From Prorocentrum cordatum (taxonomy: Eukaryota > Sar > Dinophyceae > Prorocentrales > Prorocentraceae), in contig CAUYUJ010020524.1 of assembly GCA_963575745.1 (NCBI GenBank), positions 91,206 to 155,205 of the forward strand: a stretch of 64,000 nucleotides of DNA. The letters are read 5' to 3'. The first letter of the stretch is position 1. Each line of letters opens with the position of its first letter. Below, in pieces: positions 9,928-20,043 of the stretch. Both the position numbers and the translations under genes were made by a program. The notes below the pieces were generated by a model. That model did not search any database. It had not been told where the DNA came from and saw only the letters and a program-made list of their open reading frames with translations.

Positions 9928-11365
9928 TCCTCCTCCCCCCCCCCCCGCCTTCCTTCCTTCGGCCCCCCTCCCCCCCACCCCCCCCCCCCTCCCCCCCCCT
10001 CCCCCTTTTTTTTTCCATCCTCCTCCCCCTTTCCCCTCCCCCCCCTCCTCTTCCAATTCTCCGTTCCTGCCTCGTCTTCGTCCCCCCTCCCCTTCTCTGT
10101 CTTTTCCACCTTCCCTCCTGTTTTCCTTGTCCTCGTCCTCCCTCCCTTTCGCGCCCGCTGCATCTCTATCCCCCCTACCCCCCCTCCTCCTCCCTTCCTC
10201 CTCCTCTCCCCTACCGGATTCTTTGGGCGGTTTGCCTGTTCCTCCTGATTCTTTTTTGTCCTACTCCGCCCCCTCCGCCTTCCTTCCTCCTCCTCTCCGC
10301 CTCCACCCCCCCCCTCCTCTCCTCCCCCTCCTCCTCCTCCTCCTCCTCCTCCTCCACCTCCTCATCGTCATCCTCGCCCTTGTCGGCGCCGGCTCGAACT
10401 AGCGTCATGAGGGTTTGCCCTCGTGGCGCCGCGGCCTTTGGCGGGAAAGCCGCTGGCCGCCCCCGACAAACGGGGGCGTGGGCCCTGAAGAGGAACGGGG
10501 GCGTTGGCCGCTCCCGACAAACGGGGGCATGGCCCCCTCCGCGACATGCTCTTGTCGCGGTGGCCGCGCAGGTTGAAGAATCACGTTTGGAAGCGCCAAA
10601 CACTGACAGTGCGAAACCAAAAACGACGACGTCGACAACGGCAACGAATGAAACGAACGCGACAACCCAAGCGACGACCGAGCCGCGCAAGCTACATGCA
10701 CGACGGTGAAGTCTCGCGCATGCCGCGGCGGCGCCGTGGCTAGCAGCGGCCTCGAAGGAAGTCGCCATGGGATTGTTGAGCGCCCGCGCCCGATGGATCC
10801 TGCCGCCAAGCGCGGGCCACTTGGCAATGCACAGTCGGCGCCGAATGATCGCCTGATCGCTCAGCGGCAAAACCCGAAACGCAAACGTTGGCCGCGGCCA
10901 ACGCAAACGCAAACGCGAATCCGAAACTGATCGCGCGGAAGTGCGCAGCTCATTCGGTTTATCTTCGGTGTCGCTTGCTTCGGGAGTCAATTTCTGGATT
11001 TGTGGCTGGCGATTTTTTAAAGATCGCAAGAAAGTAGTTGTGATGGCATGTCCTACATTTAACATGTTGTCTAAAGAGCCAATTGGGATCGGTTTAGCCT
11101 TGTCTTGGTCATCTTTATCATGCGATCCCAAATCGGGATCGATTGCGCCTCTGGGGACTGCTTAAAACCGTGCGAGCATGTTCGGAGCATCGTCGAGCGA
11201 CGGCTGAAACCGCGCGAGCATTTGTTGGAGCATCGTCAACATTCAACCGAAACCGAAGAGCATGTTTTGGAGCATCGTCAAAAGTTAACCGAAACCGAAG
11301 AGCATGTCTGGAGCACCTGCCTCAAAAAAACCGAAAAGCATTTTGGAGCATAAATACTGTTTCCA
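9309..11365. other. Noncoding stretch with GA/CT tracts and a 42-bp tandem repeat
   Basis: It holds GA-rich tracts (9525-9680), a long C/T tract (about 9850-10380) and a G/C-rich segment with the repeated string CGACAAACGGGGGC (10467 and 10516). At about 11208-11330 there is a degenerate tandem array of roughly 42 bp (GAGCAT..TTGGAGCATCGTCAA, then ACCGAAACCGAA). No ORF here has recognisable motifs. Confidence 0.5.
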
Positions 11366-11966
11366 TCATTTCCCAGAGATGAGCTTAGAGGCGCATCGTA
11401 ACGTTAAGTCACGTTTGAAAGATTGCATGCCTCCCATGCCCTGTAGGAGCATGTCTCTGTCAACGCCCCCCTTGGTGTGACCATCTGCGGTCATGTCACG
11501 AGTGTCACACCACTGACTGCCATGCGCGATTCCTCGCTCCATCATCTGTCGTATCCAACTGATGTGTCCGAAAAGGGCACACCCAGTCGGCTTCTTCAGA
11601 CTTTTGCTTGGCAAGGACTTGCAAAAATATTCCGCATCTATGGTGAAGGTGACCTTGATGCTTAGGCCACCCAACCCAAGTATATCTTTCAACTGACTGG
11701 GGTCAGCGGACCTGTATGGAGTTTGTGCAGAGTCGCGATCGTGGGATAGCAGTCCTCCATGTTGTGAGCTGCTGCGAGTGTCTCTGCTGAATAGATTGAG
11801 CGGCCTGCAAGCGGTGAGACTTGCAGTGCGCATCGATCAAGCGGACGACGGGCTTGCCGAATGGCGTGGTTCCGCGCCGAGGCAGGCTTGCCCCGCGAAT
11901 GCTATAGCCTTTGACTTCATCGTCGGCATCTCCACTCAGGCGTCGATAGCCGTTGGAGTCATCGAT
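11366..11966 (-). pseudogene. Copia-type RNase H (3' end of polyprotein)
   Basis: RNase H removes RNA from the RNA/DNA hybrid during reverse transcription. The final open stretch (11833-11366) has the copia-type C-terminal signature: a helix (ALFGHISWIRQMMERGI), then WCDTRDMTADGHTKGGVDRD, where the family reads DTxDMxADxLTK. Upstream on the same strand (about 11966-11800) another frame reads DDSNGYRRLSGDADDEVKGY and PVVRLIDAHCKSHRL, matching the start of RNase H with its Asp-bearing strand. A frame change near 11830 separates the two. The stop at 11366 is probably the natural polyprotein end. Confidence 0.8.
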
Positions 11967-12283
11967 TGATCGACGATCTTCTTAGGGCAGGCCTGCAACT
12001 TCCTGGTGATCGCGCCCAGTCGTCGCGCTCGTATATTGGTCGGTTCTTGGACACGTTGTAGAGAGACCACATATACCATCAATCACACTTGGGTATTGAA
12101 CGCGTAAGCCAATATGCCTCTGAAGCTGACGAAAATGTCTGCAACCATCCAGGATGCCTTGGCGTCGGCGTCGGCGCCGGTGAATTCAGAATGATGTATC
12201 GGACGGAGCTGCTTGATGTATTCATGTTGGTCCAATGTGACATTGCCGCCCCCGTCCCTTGTGCACCTCGCAGCACAATTGGT

Positions 12284-13301
12284 CTATGTATGTTTGTTGA
12301 GTTTGCACTCACCACAGGTGTCCCCGACGCCCCTGACGCACTGGTCAATGGTGTCCTCAGTGCTGGCCATATTGATATCATCAACATGTCTGGCTGTGAG
12401 CAGGCTGCTGCTTGTCTCGAACTCCTCGTCATAAGGCGTGGGTATGAGACCGAAGCCTCTCGTGGTCCTTCTGAGCTTGGTGCATCCTTGGTGCTGGTGC
12501 CTGGCTTGAGGCACTGCAGGCAGTGCTTCGACTCGTCGCAGTGCTCGAACCCTGGGAGGGATCGAAGCACCGTAGCCGCTGCAGGCGGCAAGGTAAACCA
12601 CGCCACACGTTCCCTCTCACCAGTTGCCTCATCAAGTTCCTGCTGATGTCGAGGGGAGCAATGTTCCATTGCTTCTTGCACGCTGCTGCGCTTGCGAAAA
12701 ATCTCCGGGTAGGCAGCCGCGCTGCCCCTGAGCAGGTTTCCACGTCGAAAGCTTCGCGGCCCATCAAACCCCGAAGCGCCGCGCGCAGTCTGATGGTACG
12801 TTCCATCTCGCCCCTTTCGTTCTTCGCGAACTTCCATGCGTGCACGTACCTCGAAGTCATGATGTTTGACGCTTTAGATATATCTTGCATCTTGAAACAC
12901 ATATTGTCATACCATGTCTTGAGTTCAGTAGATGGGGCCTTTGATACGTCCTCGGGATTCGCCCGGGTGTCGGCCTTCGCGAGGAGGTCGTCTTCCTTGA
13001 CTACCGCGGCTCGTTTTGCGGCGGCTGTGACATATACTCGTATAGTTATTGCACGGCCAGCATCTAATATTCTGCGTTGTCGTTCGGATAGGACTACCTT
13101 TGACATTTCTGCCGCGAAGCAGAGTTCTACATATCGACCATTCTCGTCCGAGTCCAATCCGTAACTGTGGTCTTCGTCCCGAGAGCATAGAGAGCCGTGA
13201 GACGCCTCCTCGATGTCGGAATCGCGTGAGTATCCCCACTTAGGCAGGTGCCCCCGCTGCTCTTCAGCGATTGTGACCAGCGCACTGTTGCCAATAATCA
13301 T
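12284..13301 (-). pseudogene. Copia-type reverse transcriptase
   Basis: From 13301 a 290-codon frame contains NIMTSRYVHAWKFAKNERGE, then RTIRLRAALRGLM and a degraded SGTA-type box (CSGAARLPTRR). It continues into the palm: LDIS carries the first catalytic Asp (12648-12650). The frame then shifts: another reads LRSLPGFEHCDESKHCLQCL followed by KPGTSTKDAP. A third reads ARHVDDINMA with the catalytic HVDD box at 12377-12388, equivalent to the copia YVDD. Order and spacing match copia RTs. Both catalytic Asp positions survive but the frame is broken at least twice. Confidence 0.85.
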
Positions 13302-13807
13302 ATGGGTGGGTACAGTGTAGAGGTCACCTAATAGTGGACTTGCCTCCAGTAGTTCACATTATTCATGTAATTCTGTGTACCACACTTCCATCATATGTGC
13401 CTCGAAGTCCGCTTCTGATTCCTCATATATCGTAGGAAGCCGTCAATCCTCCTGTGGTGGTTCGGCTTCTGGGGCTTCTCTGGCGTCTTCGTCTTGTGTC
13501 GGTATGTCCGCCAGTGCCTCAAACTCTGTGATATCTCGGTCAAAGCACGCTTGCGGTTTCGTGGGCTTTAGGCACTGGATGATTCTTGGACGTGCTGATC
13601 CAGTGCATTATGCTTCATAGTGAAGGAAGCCTGGATTTACATCATTGTCATCATGGAGCAATGTGCAACTGTCAGCGTAAGCCACCGGAGGTAGCCCATG
13701 GATGCTCTGGCCCAACCTAACAGAGACTACATTCTCGATGCGGAAAGAGTTTCGGATGAGGTATTGTATCGCCAGATGTACTTTGGGAGATCATCGGCTA
13801 GCACTGG
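13302..13807 (-). other. Linker between integrase and RT, no recognisable domain
   Basis: In copia elements this position holds the variable region between the integrase C-terminus and the RT. I see only short acidic and Ser-rich open segments and no motif. One sense-strand microhairpin (13244-13257) lies just inside the RT side. Confidence 0.4.
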
Positions 13808-14285
13808 TCATCTGAAGCGCCCCCCTCTTGGTCGGACATAGCCAAATGTCGTAGCAGGTCTCCCCGCAGGTAGACTGGCAACAGATGTCAACACCCTCCG
13901 TAATGCAGTGCTGTCCAAGCCGATGTCTCCGGCTATCAATGCTTCGATGTAAAGTGAATGTCGTGCACCGCCATATTGGACTAGTAAACCGCGGTTTCCC
14001 ATTCGAATGATGCTTTGATCCCATGTCGGGATCATGTCGTACAACTGGGAGCGGGCCATTCCAACCTCCCCAGTCGTCCTTCGTGGTTGCGGGGCGATGG
14101 TAGTCAACCGATTCTCCTTCATCATAAGAAAGCCGACCGGTTATCGTTGTCTTATTACGTGGTGCGCGATTGGTCTTGGCTGCTGCAGTCGCCTGTGCGA
14201 TATCTTCAATGCGTGCCCTGCGAATCTCCTGTTCTCGAGAGTGGTCAGACGTTTCTGTTGGCTGTTCATGGTCCAAAACAGGCAA
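13808..14285 (-). pseudogene. Integrase C-terminal domain
   Basis: Two overlapping frames carry the signal: GESVDYHRPATTKDDWGGWN followed by GPLPVVRHDPD in one, and IIRMGNRGLLVQYGGARHSL in the other. The combination of a VxYxRP..KD..GW.GP stretch and an IRxGNRxLLVQYGxxR stretch matches the small beta-rich DNA-binding C-terminal domain next to the copia integrase core. The frame change lies around 14030. A microhairpin coding AGRPA (13854-13867) interrupts the end of the domain. Confidence 0.65.
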
Positions 14286-14286
14286 G

Positions 14287-14786
14287 TCAGGAGCATTGCC
14301 GGTTGCCGTCCAAACAAAGCATTCTATGGAGACACCTCATTATGGAAGGTGAAGGCATAGGCGGCGAACAGGGCGACACCGCATCATGGAATGTGGACAC
14401 AAGAGGTATGTCTAACCCTTTGTTTTTATTTTCAATAGCGTGGAGTAGATGACGCAATCGGCCACTTCTGGCTTCGATTGTCGCGGCGCGTTGTCCACGC
14501 GCGCGCATCCTCAGCTCAGTGCCCTTTGCCTCAAGGCCTGCCTTTGCAGTGTCGCTATAAGGGCACCCTCCCCATCGGAGTAGAGTACCTTGGCAGGTCC
14601 GAATTGCATCCAGCACTGATGATACACATCTAAGATACTGGCCATTGTCTTATCTGGAATCTCCATTCCTGTAGCATGTCGAATACAACGATGAATGATA
14701 TGAAATATATTGTGTTTCTGTTTGTAGAACATAAGGTCGCATTCAATTTCTTCATTGCACTTGCCAGGTAGTGCAGTGGCTGGCAT
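14287..14786 (-). pseudogene. Copia-type integrase catalytic core (DDE)
   Basis: Integrase inserts the cDNA into the genome. From 14786 the frame reads NEEIECDLMFYKQKHNIFHI with the first catalytic Asp at 14736-14738. It continues through IIHRCIRHATGMEIPDKT to FGPAKVLYSDGEGAL, where the second Asp is at 14574-14576. The frame then shifts, and a second frame supplies GTELRMRARGQRAATIEARS with the catalytic Glu at 14473-14475. Asp-Glu spacing is about 34 residues, close to the DD35E pattern. All three catalytic residues survive although the ORF does not. Confidence 0.8.
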
Positions 14787-15385
14787 AACGGTGTGCCCTG
14801 GCTTGTCCCAAGCCCTGCGCCCCCGACGTGCGTCGCAGACGCCTTTGATCAGGTAGAGCCTGACGCTGTCCAGAACTGATTCGGCGAAGATGAATCTCGT
14901 CTTAGGCTATTTAGCACGGGACCATCGCAACTGTAGCTTCCGCATGTCGGGTGCTACCATTCTTGGATCAAGGCTCCGTAAATTTTGTAGGCTGATTTGT
15001 ACATAGAACCTTGGCCAGTCGGGGGGTCCTGGGTGTGCAGCAGGGTTGCCCGCAGGTGGCGGTGGAGGCGGATCTCCTCCCTGGTGTCGGCCACGTCTGG
15101 CTCTGATGTGGCATTCGGCGGTGGTCGTCCAAGCTACCGGCTCCGCTCGAGGCAGCTTGCCCCGCGGCAGGTTCAACGGCATGTCTGCTTACTGTAATGT
15201 CGTGGCTGCGGGGGCCAGCTGCCAGCTGTGGGGCAGCCCTAGAGCCGGGTCTCGGTGCTCGCAGCCGCACAAGTGGCGGTGCGGCTTGCTTGCGCCTCTG
15301 GCGGTGGCGCTGCCTTTTCGGCAGGAGCTTGCGGTGCATGTCCGTGGTTGTCGGGCGGTTTCCAAGGTTTGGCAAACTTGAATTT

Positions 15386-15445
15386 ACAAAGTGTCCGCGA
15401 GTGACCAGGCTTGTTCTGGCCGTAGTTCTTTCTGCAACTCGGACA
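15386..15445 (-). pseudogene. Second zinc finger (CX2C...HX4C) upstream of the integrase
   Basis: A frame on the minus strand reads WECPSCRKNYGQNKPGHSRT followed by LCKF, giving Cys-X2-Cys-X10-His-X4-Cys. It is followed by a Lys/Pro/Ala-rich tail (FAKPWKPPDNHGHAPQAP). The ligand pattern and basic, Pro-rich neighbourhood fit a nucleic-acid-binding finger. It is not the classical Gag knuckle, because the loop is longer and it lies between the methyltransferase-like and integrase domains. Confidence 0.55.
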
Positions 15446-15523
15446 TTCCCAATGGACATCCTCCTTATCGTACTACTGCAATGTCTAGGGTCTCCGTTAT
15501 GTAAAGGGGAATGCGTAGTCAAA

Positions 15524-16313
15524 TTATATGCACATGCAAGACATCCTAATCCTCCCGATGGTGGCCTCGTTAATGGGCCCGTCGGGCTGTCGAGGGATAG
15601 TTGGGTCGCCCAAATCAAATCCCCGCGTGGTGGTAACAAGGGCGGTGGACGAATATGGGTGAGCATGAAAGGGATCACGGTTTACTTGGAATAGATCGCG
15701 CGCTATCTGAAACTGCATCGGCGAAAGGGGACTACATCTCTGAAACTTAATGTGCACCAATGGACAATTCCTTATTACATCCGAGACATGTTGATGATGG
15801 CCAGTACAACGATTTCGCTCAAAAGGCGTAGGCCGGAAACAATGATTGGCCATGGTCTCGGTCGGTTTCCGTGTCAATGCCCCATGGGAATCACGTGGGC
15901 CAGTAGTGCATTTATCCATGCTTACTGTCCATGTGCCCTTGCATTCGGCCAATGCTGTCCATGGCGGTATTTGCTCAAGGCAAGTACCCACTGGTCGTTC
16001 TCGCAGGTACCCACTGGCGCATGACAACTCCCCACAACACTTGATATGTGGAAGGTCTCATTTATGGTGTTCATGCCACGTGTCGCAATTGACTTGGGAA
16101 AAGAAAGAAGAATATCGTCCAGTCGTTCTGCAGGTAGGTTGTTAGATGACAACGTTGACGAAGCAGGAGTCTAAATAATGCATCGCTGCTTCCTGGACAC
16201 CCTTGTTTTCCAAGGCGAAAGTATGAACGTTTGTCTAAGTTTCCTCCAGAAGACAAACTTCGGCTGACTGCTACCTGCGATATTCCCCCGCTTCCTCCAC
16301 ACAGTTCCAACAT
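15524..16313 (-). pseudogene. Conserved methyltransferase-like domain of the copia element
   Basis: The domain begins MLELCGGSGGISQVAVSRSL then SSGGNLDKRS, a Gly-rich loop like the SAM-binding motif of Rossmann methyltransferases. In another frame it reads VNVVI, a TAA stop (16142-16144), then QPTCRTTG (16118-16141), FFSQVNCDTWHEHHK and CGELSC. A third frame gives YLRERPVGTCLEQIPPW, MDKCTTG, KPTETMANH and RCTGHHQH. The methyltransferase assignment is inference from the Gly-rich loop and the QPxC box. That it is a real conserved domain is supported by the same late motifs in the second copia element (54922-55278). Two stops and two frame changes make it non-functional. Confidence 0.55.
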
Positions 16314-16683
16314 ATCGACCTTATTGTGTCGTCCCCAACATAAGGTCGGGATTATGGAGAACGAATCTGCATGTGCATCCGCAGGTAGCCTCGCAGGTAG
16401 CGTGATGAAGGGCTCTTCTTCGTCATCGCTCTCAGTGTCGGAGTCGAGGAGAAAGTCGGTGTAGTGGGCGCTGCATTCGAGACCCTTTAGGTCGTCACCG
16501 CAGTCGCCGCTGCCTTCTTCGACTACTTTGGGTATCTTGCGTGGCTCGATGCCCGCTTCTTTGTCGGCTTTCTGCGTTTCTGTTTGTTTGATCTGGGCCT
16601 ATGTCGGTAGTTCTGTCGGTTGTTCAGTATCGGATGAATTCAGTGTCGGAAATGCGGGAATAGAGGGGGGCGCGCAGCCACGC

Positions 16684-17795
16684 TCAATCGAAGGGGGGGG
16701 GGAGGCGATCGTCATCGACGAACGCAACTCGCCTTGGGCGCGGTCGCTGGTCCTCGTCTCCGATGAGAACCGGTTCCGGCGGTTCCCAGCACAGTCGAGC
16801 ACGAATATTTGTCGCACCATTCGGTACCAGCGCATTGTAATTGCACCCGGTAGGCTGATCCTGAAACTTGATATCTTGTATAACCGTATGGCCGTCCAGG
16901 TTCCTATTTGCCCGTCTCACGACATGGTCCCATTCAGGGCCATTCTTAGAAAACTGAACGTAAGCTCGAGCTCCTTTATCCACTCCTGTGTGGATGCTAG
17001 GATGCGCAGCGCTCGTGTGGGTTCTCTTTGTTTTATGCAAATCAATTTGGCCGATCAGCCTTGCAGTCATCATAGCCAATGTCTTGTTGCGCCATTATGC
17101 CCTCTGAGCGCCTTGGCCATGCCAGTCCAATTCATGCTTGGCAAATTGTGCAGTTTCCCCTGCAGTTTGGCACGTGCATCTCCACAGGTTAGTTGGGATG
17201 CGCGTGTAGGTAGTTGCCACCTGCAGATACGACCCGCTAGGCAGCTTACTTGAACGGTCATATTTCAAACAGAAGTGGCAGCATCGCACGCGCATGACCT
17301 GCAAGACTAGATCTTCAATAGCATCTGGTAAGGGACCTTGTTTCTAGAAATAACATGGCGGTCCCACATGCACGATAGACATGCGTAGAGCCCGAGCATT
17401 GATCATCAATTCAAGATACGTTGATAATGTGGCCCTGCCCGCTTTACAGGCAATCCAACGTGCCAGTCGGCGGGCGTTGCCACCCATAACATTTGATAAC
17501 CCCCCGAGAGAAAGGCACCCAAATACTGTGTACCTGTAGAGGTCATAACCTCTGTATGTGTGATACGGTCGACCATGTAACCGCGAGCTCGGAGTTCAGC
17601 GCAAGCTGTCCGCATGTCCTCACTGACAAGCGCACGAGAACCATAATAATGCGATAAGCGTTCACTTGCTGCAGCGGCCAAGCAGCCGGGTCCACTGCTG
17701 TCTTTGGCAGCCGCGCAGCCGGGCTTGCCAGTGTCCCCGGCGCGCACGGCCGGCGCCTGGGTACAATTTGCAGGTTCCCCCGCGCCAGACGACAT
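16684..17795 (-). pseudogene. Conserved polyprotein region before the methyltransferase-like domain
   Basis: Two open pieces carry protein-like sequence. The first (17795-17406) has a helix-rich part then ELRARGYMVDRITHTEVMTS, GTQYLGAFLSGGYQMLWVAT and WHVGLPVKRAGPHYQRI. The second (17079-16684) has GPEWDHVVRRANRNLDGHTV then IQDIKFQ and a hydrophobic VPNGATNIRARLCW. They sit between the protease and the methyltransferase-like domain and keep a protein-like residue pattern despite lost frame. I recognise the style from dinoflagellate copia polyproteins but cannot assign a fold. Confidence 0.5.
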
Positions 17796-18287
17796 GTCCT
17801 CGGTGTTCAGCCTGTCGGAGCAAGCGCGAATGGCCGTGGCGCGCGCCTGCCCCCGTCACTCGTTTTCAAGCGATGGGGGCGTCCAAATGCCCGTGCCATG
17901 CTGCGCTGCTGAGCCACTGCTCGAAGCGAAGATATCCAACTTCACAGCGGCATCATCTCCTCCTAGAGGCGTCCCTGCATTCACGTCGGGCGGCGTCCAC
18001 TTGCTTCCCTCCTCGTAGATGGCCTGATGCACCTTCGCCTGAAGTTGCGCAAGGCGAATGCCTGATCGGCCGGCGCGGGGACATTTCCGAAGGACGCGTT
18101 CCTGCGATGCCAGGTCTTCAAGGTGTTATTCACCAAGGACTGGATCGTAAAGCAAGCGTCTCCTCGTTTATGGAGAAGCAGATGCCCTTGGCATCCTGAG
18201 ACATCATATATGCATGGGCGTCGCTAGTAGCGGGTGTCCCCGCGCTGCTCGATGCAAGTTGTCCTGCAGTTGGCTCTGCGTCGCCTC

Positions 18288-18990
18288 TTAGACAAGTAAC
18301 GGGGCATCTTCACCGGGAAGATTTGCAGTGATAGTACATGACATTGAACCTATATCCTCTGTTGGAGCCCCGTACTCGTCGACATGGACCGCCAGCGAAG
18401 GCGTCTTCATTGAATCAAGTACCCTGGCGCCTTTCCCCAGGAGGAGCTCGTGCATCTCAGAGCCGGGGATGGCCATCTTCTCGTGCCCCTGCTCCAGGAC
18501 CAGGACAGTCCTCATGTTGAACATATTCCACAGACCCATGATAGCAGGGAGATTTTCACCTGAGCCCTCAGCCACCCTATCTGAGTATGTGTCCAGTCTT
18601 GACATAGCGGGCTTCCCTGCAGGATCTCCTGTCTCCTTGCGCGCGATTCTGCAATGCAAAAACTTATCGCAGACAGCGGCGCCCTGCCCTACATCCGACG
18701 CGCAAAAATGCTTCGTCAAATTCCGCTTCTTGATGTCGCGCCCGTGGGAGCGGGGGCGCGCGCTCGAATGTCTGTGCCGTTTTCACACCGATGATATTGA
18801 TGTTGCTGCCGATGTCCAACAGGATCGTCAGCATTCCGCCCGCCATGGTCCCGCTGTTCGCAGCCAGGGCCAATCCATGGCGTTTTCCGAATATACATGG
18901 CACTTCGGACAGCGTAGTTGCATACAGGCCCTTACGACGCCTCTGCTCTACCACCCAATCGTTCCTCGTCAGGGACGTCAAAACATTCAT
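18288..18990 (-). pseudogene. Retropepsin-like aspartic protease
   Basis: The protease would cut the polyprotein. The first frame (18990 down to about 18740) carries MLTILLDIGSNINIIGVKTA, a catalytic loop with D at 18814-18816 (D-I-G where the family has D-T/S-G). After a frame change, the 18719-18288 frame carries DTYSDRVAEGSGENLPAIMG, the second hydrophobic-hydrophobic-Gly strand typical of the fold, followed by VLVLEQGHEKMAIPG. The catalytic Asp is present. The Thr/Ser to Ile change in the loop and the frame break argue against activity. Confidence 0.65.
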
Positions 18991-19640
18991 GCACCCGCGG
19001 GCCTCTTCCTCAATGATGTGGTTCTACTCGAAGATCCAGGCCGACGGGTACTCGTCATGCATGTGAGGGTGTTGTGCAGATGCGAGCGGCATATTCATGA
19101 ACGAGTCCTCATCGGCGCGCATGGCTACATGTCCGTCTGTTTTCACCATCGACACAAAAAGTAGCACGTCGCGCTCTGATATGGCACTGTTGCCGCTGCG
19201 TGCGCTCGCCGGGCTTTCCGCCCTACGCTGGCTGCGCGGGGGGATGTCACGCCCGTAGGGCATGCGTGCATGAGAGAGACTTGGAGCCAATGCGCACTTC
19301 TCCCAGTGGCTCTCTCCATGCGCACCAGCCATCCATCATTGGCAGGTAACGCCGCAGGTGCCGTCGCAGCATGTACCCCTGCAGTGTTAGCTGGTTCAGC
19401 TACTAAAGGCATAGCTGGTTCAGCTTGTAAAAGCATAGGCGTATCTGTGACAGGCGCGATGGCTGCTGTCGCCTGCGCCGCACTGGATGATGACGCAAAT
19501 TGCTCCGCAAGTGTCGTTGCGGCAGCTGCCGTGTTGTTCGTCGCCATCGCCGCGATGCGGTTGAGCTCTTCGCGAAGGTCCCTGAGCTCGTGAGCCCCGA
19601 GGGGGATCTCTTCACGACGAGCTGCTGCATCTTATCTCCG
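18991..19640 (-). other. Low-complexity Ala/Thr linker
   Basis: An open minus-strand frame (19547-19143) rich in Ala, Thr and Ser (ATNNTAAAATTLAEQ onward) with degraded microhairpin-like sequences at 19342-19385. It joins the RING and protease blocks. I see no domain. Confidence 0.4.
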
Positions 19641-19641
19641 G

Positions 19642-20037
19642 CTAGGGCGTAATGAACTCAGCTGTGATAGGACCGACCCCCCTGCAACTAACACAGGGGG
19701 CCTCACTCGCAGCACCTTCTAACGTGCCTGTCAGCTGCCGATCCACATGCGCATGGGCCACTCGATTCCAGCATTGCGCATGAAATGTGTGGCCGCACTG
19801 AAGCCTCCAGAACTTGTCGTGATTGACGAAGTTGCCCAGGCATCTGGCACACTTGTTGAAGTCACCGTCACTGATGATCGGTGGTGTTGCCGATGGCCTG
19901 ATGCGCGTCTGGCGTTCCAGCGTGGAATCACCAATCTCGCACTGGATCGGTGGCGCTGGCTGTGGCTGCATGGCTGCAAGCGAAGCCATGTTGAAAGCGT
20001 ATGTCCCCGCAGTTTGGAGTAGCGGGTTGCCCCGCAC
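19642..20037 (-). CDS. RING-H2 zinc finger domain of the copia polyprotein
   Basis: RING-H2 domains bind two zinc ions and usually act as E3 ubiquitin ligases. In an uninterrupted 131-codon frame the ligands fall at 19684-19851: CARC, fourteen residues, CGHTFHAQC, twenty-five residues, CVSC. That is C-X2-C-X14-C-X1-H-X2-H-X2-C-X25-C-X2-C, all eight ligands intact. The usual Trp/hydrophobic residues flank it (FWRLQCGHTFH, CW). Upstream, in another frame, a basic helix (LARQRRNQERQARRL) leads into it. All ligands survive in a heavily decayed element, so loss is either recent or this part is constrained. Ligase activity is inference. Confidence 0.75.
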   Translation of the reverse strand: MRGNPLLQTAGTYAFNMASLAAMQPQPAPPIQCEIGDSTLERQTRIRPSATPPIISDGDFNKCARCLGNFVNHDKFWRLQCGHTFHAQCWNRVAHAHVDRQLTGTLEGAASEAPCVSCRGVGPITAEFITP

Positions 20038-20043
20038 GGCCCA

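Noticed and set aside
9612-10709. 365-codon plus-strand ORF
   Set aside because: Leu/Pro/Ser runs from the C/T tract; no motif and no support from neighbours.
11882-11896. GCAGGCTTGCCCCGC hairpin in the RNase H region
   Set aside because: The loop is five bases and the codons (RGASLPRRG) fit the expected native RNase H sequence; not counted.
15966-15990. Sequence resembling a dinoflagellate spliced leader (CCATGGCGGTATTTGCTCAAG)
   Set aside because: It has about six mismatches to the 22-nt spliced leader and lies on the antisense strand of the conserved LEQIPPW motif, so the likeness is accidental.
16381-16394. GCAGGTAGCCTCGC, hairpin-like
   Set aside because: The sense stem has an A-C mismatch and the local frame is not open; treated as chance or a fully decayed copy.
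18607-18620. GCGGGCTTCCCTGC, a further possible microhairpin
   Set aside because: It pairs better on the non-sense strand, and the codons (DPAGKP) fit the protease flank as ordinary coding sequence, so it is probably not a member.
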